From positions 1 through 25,859 of IMG/VR virus record IMGVR_UViG_3300020205_002701: DNA of 25,859 nt; one strand, written 5' to 3'. This DNA is from a virus. The notes below the pieces were generated by a model. That model made no database searches, was not told the origin of the DNA, and saw only the letters and a list, made by a program, of their open reading frames with translations. The position numbers were made by a program, and so were the translations under genes. Positions 6,797 to 12,926 of the stretch are shown piece after piece; position 1 is the stretch's first letter, and every line of letters starts with the position of its first letter.

Positions 6797-6824
6797 AATT
6801 TAGCAGAAAAAAATCGCTAGTCAA
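6797..6824 (-). promoter_or_regulatory. Sigma70-like promoter of the HTH gene
   Basis: On the - strand TTGACT (6824-6819) and TAAATT (6802-6797) are 16 nt apart. Seven bases separate the -10 from the ATG at 6789, placing the start site at or beside the start codon. The -35 overlaps the stop codon of the 6821-7078 gene. Confidence 0.5.
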
Positions 6825-7078
6825 AGCCTTTTGTCATCTGAGTTCTCTAACTCATCGACCCGCTTCTCAAGCCGAAGTAAGTCTCGGCGAACGTCTTCAA
6901 TGCCTTTTGTGATAAAATTAGTGGCGGCTTCAAGCTTGAAAAACCCCTCTAACAGGCGGTCAACCTTCTTTATGAGTTCCTTGTCTACTCTCTCAACTCC
7001 TCTTATTTTGTCAGTAACTAGCCAAGCGCACCCGCCGACTAGGATCGATACAACAATGTCCGGCATGTTCGTAAGCAT
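6821..7078 (-). CDS. Small membrane protein with coiled coil (holin-like)
   Basis: 85 residues from ATG 7078, with GGAGAG 6 nt upstream. One hydrophobic segment (residues 7-22, IVVSILVGGCAWLVTD) is followed by a long charged heptad-like helix (about 25-80, ending LLRLEKRVDELENSD). This resembles XhlA-type or other small phage lysis accessory proteins, with the membrane segment at the N-terminal end. Its place upstream of the amidase region fits a holin or holin accessory, but with a single membrane segment the call stays tentative. It is the first gene leftward from the control region. Confidence 0.6.
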   Translation of the reverse strand: MLTNMPDIVVSILVGGCAWLVTDKIRGVERVDKELIKKVDRLLEGFFKLEAATNFITKGIEDVRRDLLRLEKRVDELENSDDKRL

Positions 7079-7138
7079 CGAAGTCTCTCCGCAGGTCTAA
7101 TTATGGGGTGGGGGATATATAATTTTATCATGAGTTTC

Positions 7139-7167
7139 TTGACGGCGGAAGAGCCCTCCGGTATAAA
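7139..7167 (+). promoter_or_regulatory. Sigma70-like rightward promoter
   Basis: TTGACG (7139-7144) and TATAAA (7162-7167) are exactly 17 nt apart, each 5/6 to consensus. The start site would be near 7174. GCCCTC at 7153-7158 and GAGGGC at 7176-7181 form an inverted repeat flanking the -10, which could be an operator. Confidence 0.6.
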
Positions 7168-7174
7168 AGTCGTC

Positions 7175-7195
7175 AGAGGGCAAGGTCCCTCTTTT
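7175..7195 (+). terminator. Terminator-like hairpin at the start of the 7139 promoter transcript
   Basis: AGAGGG (7175-7180) and CCCTCT (7187-7192) form a 6-bp stem with a 6-nt loop, followed by TTTTG. It begins at the predicted start site, so it could be a 5' stabilising hairpin, a very early attenuator, or a terminator of readthrough from elsewhere. Confidence 0.4.
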
Positions 7196-7373
7196 GTCGT
7201 GTCCATTTTTTAGGTGCTGTATACTATATAGGCTAAATAATATATATCCTGAACTACCCCAGTATAGATTTGTATTTTATATTTAATATATATATATGGG
7301 GTGGACTTGTTTGGGATATATGATTTTTTGGTATATATTTTATACAGCACAAGAAATGGGCAAAGGCAAGGTC

Positions 7374-7413
7374 GGGGAACGGAGTCCCCATTGGGTATGT
7401 TCCACGAATGGGG
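7374..7413 (+). promoter_or_regulatory. Mutually exclusive hairpins in the leader
   Basis: GGGGA (7374-7378) can pair with TCCCC (7385-7389). Alternatively, CCCCATT (7386-7392) can pair with AATGGGG (7407-7413), a perfect 7-bp stem with a 14-nt loop. Only one can form at a time. No T-run follows either. Confidence 0.35.
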
Positions 7414-7439
7414 CTTCAGTGTCAATAGGGTATTTTTAT

Positions 7440-7468
7440 TTGACAGACGCAATATTTACTAATTACAT
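7440..7468 (+). promoter_or_regulatory. Promoter of the 7506 gene
   Basis: A perfect TTGACA (7440-7445) is 17 nt from TTACAT (7463-7468, 3/6). The start site would be near 7475, at the CAGCAGTAA sequence (7476-7484). The arrangement is repeated at 8167 with identical -35 to CAGCAGTAA spacing. Confidence 0.5.
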
Positions 7469-7470
7469 GT

Positions 7471-7501
7471 CACCTCAGCAGTAATTTTTAACAAAGAGGT
7501 G
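7471..7501 (+). promoter_or_regulatory. Inverted repeat covering the SD of the 7506 gene
   Basis: CACCTC (7471-7476) is complementary to GAGGTG (7496-7501), which contains the SD. The left arm lies at about -4 to +2 of the predicted start site. Readthrough RNA could therefore hide the SD while RNA from the local promoter could not. Confidence 0.5.
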
Positions 7502-7505
7502 GAAT

Positions 7506-8069
7506 GTGGAAGAGTCGTTAGAGGATAAGATTTACGGAGAGATTGTAGACATAGATAGGTTTGACGCTTGGGTGACGGCTGAGGGCAAATTCGTGAGTAG
7601 GGGCAACAAAGAGATAGGGGTCTATGAGCTAGTAAAATTCTTGACGGAATTTACAAATGGGGATTGGGATCTAGAGGACGCTATTAGATTTCTCAGCACA
7701 TACAACACCAGACAGAAAATCGAGGACTTAATAGAAACTTTAAAAGCCAGGTTAGACCCACGACCTAAAATGTTTAAGAAACAAGTACAAGGAATTTACG
7801 TCCCATGCTCTTATGACCAAATAAAAATATGGCGCAGTAGTTGCAAATCAAAACACGCTTTTATAATTTACCCAGGCGGGGCATCTCTTCGGCACCATTA
7901 CCCATCTCTAAAAATCGAACTGCGCCAAGACTTAAAACGGTTCACTGAAGCATTCATTAAATCTAGAACTGAAATTGGCGGAGAAACCCCGGTAGAAGTT
8001 TTGGCGTGTGCTGAGTGGCACTCGAACAATAGTTTCGATAAAAAGCCCTTGACGTATTGGCTTAGATAA
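7506..8069 (+). CDS. Early protein of unknown function
   Basis: 187 residues. GTG 7506 is the start: GAGG (7496-7499) lies 6 nt upstream, whereas the overlapping ATG at 7504 meets a stop after five codons. The N-terminal half is acidic (MEESLEDKIYGEIVDIDRFD), and the central and C-terminal parts are basic with several Trp and His. I recognise no family and no catalytic motif. It has its own promoter and leader and is followed by a strong terminator, so it forms a one-gene unit ahead of the replication operon. It shares its leader design with the helicase gene, which suggests co-regulation and perhaps a role in replication initiation or host takeover (inference). Confidence 0.7.
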   Translation: MEESLEDKIYGEIVDIDRFDAWVTAEGKFVSRGNKEIGVYELVKFLTEFTNGDWDLEDAIRFLSTYNTRQKIEDLIETLKARLDPRPKMFKKQVQGIYVPCSYDQIKIWRSSCKSKHAFIIYPGGASLRHHYPSLKIELRQDLKRFTEAFIKSRTEIGGETPVEVLACAEWHSNNSFDKKPLTYWLR

Positions 8070-8129
8070 GGCAAAAATAAGTTGTCAACCACTTCCCCTA
8101 AAAAGGATTTTGTTAAGACTGCTAGAATC

Positions 8130-8165
8130 CCCCGGCTTATGAAAGTAAGCCGGGGAATTTTTTTT
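8130..8165 (+). terminator. Strong intrinsic terminator
   Basis: CCCCGGCTTA (8130-8139) and TAAGCCGGGG (8146-8155) form a perfect 10-bp stem with a 6-nt loop, followed by AA and eight T (8158-8165). It separates the 7506 gene from the replication operon. Confidence 0.95.
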
Positions 8166-8166
8166 A

Positions 8167-8195
8167 TTGACGGCGTAGTTCGTCGTGTGGCTTAC
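8167..8195 (+). promoter_or_regulatory. Promoter of the replication operon
   Basis: TTGACG (8167-8172) follows the terminator T-run directly. At 17-18 nt the -10 candidates are GCTTAC or CTTACT, both weak (3/6 at best). Support comes from the match to the 7440 cassette: CAGCAGTAA begins exactly 36 nt after the first T of the -35 in both. The poor -10 suggests an activator or a different polymerase specificity. Confidence 0.4.
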
Positions 8196-8234
8196 TCCCC
8201 CACAGCAGTAAACAAAATTATTTTTGGGAGTAAG
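8191..8234 (+). promoter_or_regulatory. Inverted repeat covering the SD of the helicase gene
   Basis: CTTACTCCC (8191-8199) is perfectly complementary to GGGAGTAAG (8226-8234), which contains the SD of the 8237 gene. The 26-nt loop holds CAGCAGTAA and AACAAA. The stem sequence differs from that at 7471-7501 while the loop motif is shared. Confidence 0.55.
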
Positions 8235-8236
8235 AT

Positions 8237-9649
8237 GTGCTAGACGTTTTAGCTAAAATTGGATTTAAACTTTCTGACGGCCAATTGAAGTTCAAAAGAA
8301 CTGTAGTGAACGACAATAATTTAGGCCAAATACTCATCGACAATTTAGGTTCCTCCTCCCACCCCGCAGTAATTGATTACTATCAAAACTATTCTGGGGC
8401 CGAGAGAACTAAAAAACTCCTAGATGAATACGTCTCTAAAAACTACAAGCCTACAACTCTAGACCTAAGCAAGGTCAAGTACCGAGATGAACTCCCTTGG
8501 ACTTTAGACCAAATAAAAATTGTCTTAGATCAAGGCAATCCGAGAATGTCTTGGCTAGTTTTTCCTAAAGGCCCAGCAGACGAAATAAATACTGAGGTGT
8601 TGGAGCGTGAAATAGCTAAAAATCTAGGCGATCAAACTGAGGAGTTTTTAGCTAAGTATAGGTTTACTGGTAGAGTTGGGTACTTCCCTAAAAATACAGA
8701 CTACAAAGTTGTAAAAGACAACTCCGTATACGTAAACCTCTGGACTCGCCCAGAGTGGGAGACTTGCGAGGCCCCCTTGTACGACGTCGAGAAGTTCGAG
8801 GAATTTATGAATCACTTTTTCCCAGAGGAAAAAGATAGAAAGTTTATGTACGCATTCGGTAGAGATGTCGTAGACAGTAGGGCCGGGGCCGCTGTTATCT
8901 TAGCTGGGGTTCCAGGGACAGGTAAGAACACTTTTGTGGATTTTATACTGGGGGGCCTAGTTGGGGATGCAAATTTCAGGAAAGCTGTAATGGGTGAAGG
9001 GCGTGGCGGTGGAGCTAAGTTTCATAGTGGTGTTGAGAAATGCCGCCTTAGATTCTACGACGAGATAAATCTTACAGGCCCCATAAGGAATGACATTAAG
9101 GGGTTTATGAATAAAGCCGCTGCGGTTGAACTTAAAGGGGTGAATGTCAGCGCCCCGTATACTATGCATGCCTCATTTGTACTGGCCAATAACTCCCCTT
9201 CTAAAATAGAACTCGAGTACGATGACAGAAAGTTCTTTGTGCCTAGACTATCTACTGTAAAGCTAGAGGATGTTTTTGGGGATGATTGGGTCACAGATTT
9301 TATTGAAGAAGTCCAAACTCCAGCGGCTATAAAATCTATCTACCACATGTGTGTAGAAAAGGGGTTTGGCGTAGATACCAAGAAGCCCCATAAGACTCCA
9401 GAGTTTTACAAATATTGCCTTAACAGTATGCCCTACGACATTAAAATAATTTTAGGGGTCTTAGAAAAGAAGCCCTATGTAGAAATTAAAAAACCTAAGT
9501 ACAAGATAGAAGGCTCTGAGATACAACAAAAATTTGATGAGTACTTTGAGAAGTCCGGGGTTGTCCTAGGTAAAGTAATATTCGAAGGTCGAAGGTGTAT
9601 TGTAACTAGGCCAGACTATGACCCCAGTGCAGAGTTGGCCGCCCTATGA
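8237..9649 (+). CDS. SF3-type replicative helicase (primase-helicase C-terminal type)
   Basis: 470 residues from GTG 8237, with GGGAG 6 nt upstream; the overlapping ATG at 8235 meets TAG two codons on. Walker A is GVPGTGKN at 224-231, Walker B is FYDE at 273-276, and the sensor or motif C region is LANNS at 316-320. This is the AAA+/SF3 arrangement of phage DUF5906-like (D5-type) helicases that unwind DNA at the fork. Basic GRGGGAK around 255 may contact DNA. The N-terminal 200 residues show no primase catalytic motif I can identify, so priming may be done by another protein or by the host. The polymerase follows with an ATGA overlap. Confidence 0.8.
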   Translation: MLDVLAKIGFKLSDGQLKFKRTVVNDNNLGQILIDNLGSSSHPAVIDYYQNYSGAERTKKLLDEYVSKNYKPTTLDLSKVKYRDELPWTLDQIKIVLDQGNPRMSWLVFPKGPADEINTEVLEREIAKNLGDQTEEFLAKYRFTGRVGYFPKNTDYKVVKDNSVYVNLWTRPEWETCEAPLYDVEKFEEFMNHFFPEEKDRKFMYAFGRDVVDSRAGAAVILAGVPGTGKNTFVDFILGGLVGDANFRKAVMGEGRGGGAKFHSGVEKCRLRFYDEINLTGPIRNDIKGFMNKAAAVELKGVNVSAPYTMHASFVLANNSPSKIELEYDDRKFFVPRLSTVKLEDVFGDDWVTDFIEEVQTPAAIKSIYHMCVEKGFGVDTKKPHKTPEFYKYCLNSMPYDIKIILGVLEKKPYVEIKKPKYKIEGSEIQQKFDEYFEKSGVVLGKVIFEGRRCIVTRPDYDPSAELAAL

Positions 9650-11625
9650 AAACACTATACTTAGACTTTGAATTTACAAATATCAACGAACAAGACTTTA
9701 AACTCGTCTGCGCTTGTTCAGTCCTTTACGACGGTGGAGTTTTATTAGAAAAAAGGTCGTTTTGGTTTTACAACGGCGAAGACACTAAGCTAGCTCAAAA
9801 CTACTTTCACGACCTCATGGACGAGGGAGTCACTTTCGTGGCTTACGTCATGGAAGCCGAGGCTCGCGCTTTATTCACCCTATTCGGCACCGCCAATATT
9901 GATATAAACGCCATAGACCTCTACCTCGAATACAGATGCCTAACTAACCATTGGGAAGACTACGCTTATGGACAACAACTCATTAACGGTAAAGTGGTTA
10001 AGACGACTCCTCCGCCTCTATACACAGAGATTGACGAGGAAGACGACGAGAAGCATCACAAACCCCAACACTCCCTCGCCGCATGTACGTTCAAACTCTT
10101 AAATAAAATTATCGACACTGAGGAGAAAAAAGATGTTCGGGATATCATTATACTCGAAAGAGATATTGAACTTCATCGTCAGAGGATTCTTGATTACTGT
10201 ATGTCTGATATCCTTAATTTACGTGACATTTTTAGGGCGATTGGAATGGCTCATCTCAAAAGTGGTTTCGCTTTTGATGAGTTTATTGGCGCTGCCCGTT
10301 GCCGGGGTAGTTATTCTGTCTACGCGGCTAGAATGTCGCGTCTTGGGTACCCAGTCAACATGGAAAAAATCAGAAGATTCTCAACCTCTGTCACAGAAAT
10401 CTTAAACGAATCCGCCAAAGATGTTATCGCCGCTTCTGAAACTCCCTTATTTAGAAAAAATCTAAAGACGGGCCTTTACTCCATGCACATCGCCTCTATC
10501 CGCGAGTTAATTCTAACGACCCCCTACGCGGACAAGTGGCTTAGAACCGATAAAGATCAACTATCATATTCGCGGAAGGCGTTTGACAAGTTTTACAGTA
10601 AAGAAACTCCCGGAGCCATTGGAGCCTTCATCCGTTACTTAAGCCTAAAGCAATCCCTCAACGGCTTTCTCCCTTCGAAAGGCGCTAAGACTAAAAAGTT
10701 TTTCGACTTTGTGGGAACCGACGACCGCGTTAGATATTTTCAAGGCATTTACGGTTCTCAGAGTTCCCGTAGTCAGCCCGGCGCTTCAGGGTTTATTCCG
10801 CTGAAGGCTCATTGGATGAGAAATTTTATAGAGGCCCCCAAAGGTAGGGCAATCGCAGGCATCGACTACGCCTCGCAAGAGTTCCTACTCGCTGCCGTTC
10901 TAGCTCAGGATAACGCCATGATCGCTGCATACGCTTCTGGCGACATTTATCTTGCGTTTGCGAAGTTAGCTAGACTTTGCCCGCCTGACGCGACTAAGAC
11001 GAGCCACAAGGCCGTGAGAGACGCCTGCAAGGCCCTAGTCCTCGGTATGAGTTATGACATGGGAAAAGACGGACTAGCCGCTCGTATGACTGCCGATTCG
11101 GGTAAGGTCTACACTTCAGAAGACGCCGAGAAATTTATCGAAATGTTTTTTGAAACTTACCCCGATTATGCCGAGTGGAAGAGGGATAACTTACGTACCT
11201 ACCGCGAGGAAGGAAGACTTCAACTCCCTGACGGTTGGGTAATGTGGGGCGATAACCCCAATTTCCGAAGCGTAGGCAATTTTCCTGTGCAAGGTTTAGG
11301 CGCTGTTATTATGAGAGAGGCAGTGAAACTCGCCTTCGCCCGCGGACTCGACGTAATTTTCACCCTTCATGACGCTCTGTACATCGAATACGATTCTGGA
11401 GATTTCAGTGCTATTAAAACACTTATTGATTGCATGGCAGAGGCGTTTACCGCACAAGCTAGTAAATTTGGGCGCTTCATACCTATTCGCCTAGAGGGCG
11501 AAACATGGTCTAGGGACTATACGAGTGATACGGATAGTGGCATCCCCGGCGTACACTGCATGAGCGAGTACATCGACGAGCGAGGCAGGAGAGATTACTT
11601 ACGGTTTAAAAAATATTTTGTTTGA
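9646..11625 (+). CDS. Family A DNA polymerase with 3'-5' exonuclease domain
   Basis: 659 residues, start in the ATGA overlap. The exonuclease domain has motif I LDFEF (Asp7, Glu9) and motif III YCMSD (Tyr184, Asp188). The motif II region reads AYVMEAEAR (66-74), with Glu where most enzymes have Asp. Polymerase motif A is IDYASQEF (406-413, Asp407), motif B spans Arg458/Lys462 to Tyr470, and motif C is LHDALYIE (His575, Asp576). There is no 5' nuclease domain, as usual for phage enzymes. The set supports a replicative polymerase with proofreading. A second ORF with hydrophobic product is overprinted at 10133-10405, where wobble base use changes sharply. Confidence 0.95.
   Translation: MKTLYLDFEFTNINEQDFKLVCACSVLYDGGVLLEKRSFWFYNGEDTKLAQNYFHDLMDEGVTFVAYVMEAEARALFTLFGTANIDINAIDLYLEYRCLTNHWEDYAYGQQLINGKVVKTTPPPLYTEIDEEDDEKHHKPQHSLAACTFKLLNKIIDTEEKKDVRDIIILERDIELHRQRILDYCMSDILNLRDIFRAIGMAHLKSGFAFDEFIGAARCRGSYSVYAARMSRLGYPVNMEKIRRFSTSVTEILNESAKDVIAASETPLFRKNLKTGLYSMHIASIRELILTTPYADKWLRTDKDQLSYSRKAFDKFYSKETPGAIGAFIRYLSLKQSLNGFLPSKGAKTKKFFDFVGTDDRVRYFQGIYGSQSSRSQPGASGFIPLKAHWMRNFIEAPKGRAIAGIDYASQEFLLAAVLAQDNAMIAAYASGDIYLAFAKLARLCPPDATKTSHKAVRDACKALVLGMSYDMGKDGLAARMTADSGKVYTSEDAEKFIEMFFETYPDYAEWKRDNLRTYREEGRLQLPDGWVMWGDNPNFRSVGNFPVQGLGAVIMREAVKLAFARGLDVIFTLHDALYIEYDSGDFSAIKTLIDCMAEAFTAQASKFGRFIPIRLEGETWSRDYTSDTDSGIPGVHCMSEYIDERGRRDYLRFKKYFV
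10095..10128 (+). repeat. 34-bp exact direct repeat, copy 1 (in polymerase gene)
   Basis: Identical to 14228-14261. It encodes LLNKIIDTEEK in both genes, in the same frame, and carries GAGGAG (10120-10125), which sits 7 nt before the ATG of the overprinted ORF at 10133. In the polymerase the peptide fits its surroundings (SLAAC..LL...IDTE.K...RDII, a pattern I associate with related phage polymerases), so this is probably the donor copy. Confidence 0.95.
10133..10405 (+). CDS. Possible overprinted two-TM (holin-like) gene inside the polymerase gene
   Basis: 90 codons in the +1 frame of the polymerase. ATG 10133 has GAGGAG exactly 7 nt upstream, one of the best SD sites in the window. The product has two hydrophobic segments (about residues 11-34 and 40-63) and a polar, charged C-terminus, the layout of class II holins. 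By my hand count, pyrimidine-ending polymerase codons end in C about 57 of 91 times before this ORF but 15 of 54 times inside it. T at that position makes the overprinted codons hydrophobic. Alternative: a recombined segment with other codon use. Expression is unproven. Confidence 0.35.
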   Translation: MFGISLYSKEILNFIVRGFLITVCLISLIYVTFLGRLEWLISKVVSLLMSLLALPVAGVVILSTRLECRVLGTQSTWKKSEDSQPLSQKS

Positions 11626-11691
11626 CCGCGGGTAAATAACTAGTGTATTCCACGTATGTAAAAAAAATTTTAAACCTTAAGGACTTTAAGC

Positions 11692-12072
11692 ATGAAAAAA
11701 GTATTCGCTGCTAGAACCTACGTAAAGTATGCAGAGTGTCAGCCCGGACAAGTGTTAGTTGAAAATGGAATTTATTTAAAATCAGAGATGGGAAACTTCG
11801 ACAAAGAACACCACATCTTTAAAACCTCCGGCGGCGAGACGGTATTAAATTCTTCCGGCAAATTAGACTGGCTAGTCGGCAGCTATTTGACGGCTGGAAT
11901 GACTTGCCGAGTCGTATATCTTGGAAAAATTGTTTTACTTAAAGGAAAATATAAGGGCAAAGAGTCCCACGACTTTGAACTCTATGTTGACGATAGCGCC
12001 GAAGCTGTACTATCTCCCGATGAATACGTTTTACGCGCTGATACTTCCGCGCTGCCGGAGATGTCAATCTAA
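11692..12072 (+). CDS. Probable OB-fold / single-stranded DNA-binding-like protein
   Basis: 126 residues, ATG 11692 with AAGGA about 8 nt upstream, 66 nt after the polymerase. It is rich in predicted beta strands, with GQVLVENGIYLKSEMG at the start and the basic KIVLLKGKYKGKESHDFELYV segment near the end. This strand pattern and its place in a replication operon fit a small OB-fold DNA-binding protein, though no diagnostic motif or acidic C-terminal tail proves it. The nuclease gene follows at a TAATG junction. Confidence 0.5.
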   Translation: MKKVFAARTYVKYAECQPGQVLVENGIYLKSEMGNFDKEHHIFKTSGGETVLNSSGKLDWLVGSYLTAGMTCRVVYLGKIVLLKGKYKGKESHDFELYVDDSAEAVLSPDEYVLRADTSALPEMSI

Positions 12073-12926
12073 TGACACAACTTTCGCCGTCATCATTCGG
12101 AGAATTTTCCGCATGTCAGAGAAAATATTTCTACCGCAAGGTCATGAAATACGAAAATGACCCTGATTGCCCGGAAGACAATGAACCCTTCCAAGTTGGT
12201 AAAGCGTTCCATCAAGTGTTGGAAAACAGAAGGCACGACCTTAAAGGTTTGACTCTCAAAGAGGTGGCGCTAGTCGCCGCCGCTGAGGGAATCGAAGACG
12301 AAGACACGTGGGCCATGATTTTTGCAATGCTCGGCGCTTACAAAAAAGTTTTTGACCGAGAGGGCCTCAAGGTCGCAGGGTGCGAGATTCAAATTACGTC
12401 CAATAACTTCACCGGTTTCGTAGATGTTGTTCTCCAAGACTCTTACGGCCACTGGTGGATTGGCGATATGAAGACGGTTGGATTGTGGAGCGATTCCACA
12501 ATCCAAACCCTTCCGAGTCACCCCCAATTAAACCTGTATGCTAAACACTATGAACTTATTGCTTATGCTACCGATCTTGACCCGAATAAATTTCTGGGAG
12601 TCGCATACCTCGCCACTACTAAGTCGCGGATAAAGAGGAAAGCCAAAGAACTTTTAGAGGATTTTGTCGGTCGTCTCTCTGAGTCAGTAAAGTCTATATG
12701 GGTATATATCCCCAGATCGGTTTTAGTGATTAAAGAAGTTTCTGAAGCCCACGGCATCGCCGCTAGTTTCATAGGGAGCCACGCCGCAGAAGACAAAGAA
12801 GAGTTATTCAATAGAAACTACGGAAACTGCATGAGCTATTTTAAGCCCTGCCAATTCTATAGTCGGTGTCATACTCGTCTATTCACCGAAGATGTCGGAG
12901 TCAGAGTTGAGACTAGCGAGCATTGA
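12072..12926 (+). CDS. PD-(D/E)XK exonuclease, Cas4/RecB-like, probably with Fe-S cluster
   Basis: 284 residues, start in TAATG. RecB-family nuclease motifs: GKAFH (His47), Glu105, GFVD (Asp118), GDMKT (Asp132, Lys134) and the helical QLNLY (152-156). Cys15 near the N-terminus and Cys253, Cys260 and Cys266 near the C-terminus have the layout of the 4Fe-4S site of Cas4 and AddB, although the C-x6-C-x5-C spacing is wider than the usual CxxC. It likely trims DNA ends for recombination or replication together with the SNF2 helicase, whose start lies 35 nt inside this gene. An 11-bp inverted repeat lies just after the DMKT codons. Confidence 0.85.
   Translation: MTQLSPSSFGEFSACQRKYFYRKVMKYENDPDCPEDNEPFQVGKAFHQVLENRRHDLKGLTLKEVALVAAAEGIEDEDTWAMIFAMLGAYKKVFDREGLKVAGCEIQITSNNFTGFVDVVLQDSYGHWWIGDMKTVGLWSDSTIQTLPSHPQLNLYAKHYELIAYATDLDPNKFLGVAYLATTKSRIKRKAKELLEDFVGRLSESVKSIWVYIPRSVLVIKEVSEAHGIAASFIGSHAAEDKEELFNRNYGNCMSYFKPCQFYSRCHTRLFTEDVGVRVETSEH
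12479..12505. repeat. Perfect 11-bp inverted repeat inside the nuclease gene
   Basis: TGGATTGTGGA (12479-12489) and its exact complement (12495-12505) flank a 5-nt loop; one more T-A pair extends the stem. It is an unusually strong hairpin for coding DNA and has no T-run. Confidence 0.8.

Larger units (their letters stand above)
7104..7326. repeat. Three copies of a TGGGGTRG...GGATATAT motif
   Basis: Copy 1 at 7104-7127 (+), copy 2 at 7297-7326 (+) and copy 3 at 7265-7236 (-). Each has TGGGGT[AG]G, a spacer of 1-9 bases ending in GG, then ATATAT and an AT-rich run. Copy 1 contains a perfect TATAAT (7118-7123). They may be operators or phage-specific promoter elements. Confidence 0.45.
7079..7505. 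promoter_or_regulatory. AT-rich divergent control region without genes
   Basis: About 430 bp separate the leftward unit (7078) and the first rightward gene (7506). No convincing coding frame exists in it. It holds a three-copy motif, a perfect 10-bp inverted repeat (GTGCTGTATA at 7214-7223 and its complement at 7341-7350), two sigma70-like rightward promoters, a terminator-like hairpin, alternative hairpins and long TATATA tracts. The position beside the replication genes and the AT-rich repeats make it a candidate early control region and possibly a replication origin (inference). Confidence 0.6.

Noticed and set aside
7210-7452. 80-codon - strand frame in the control region
   Set aside because: It encodes a Tyr/Ile/Lys string from AT-rich DNA and has no SD; it is best explained by composition.
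7296-7484. 62-codon + strand frame in the control region
   Set aside because: No SD, the start lies in a TATATA tract, and it overlaps the promoter and leader elements of the 7506 gene.
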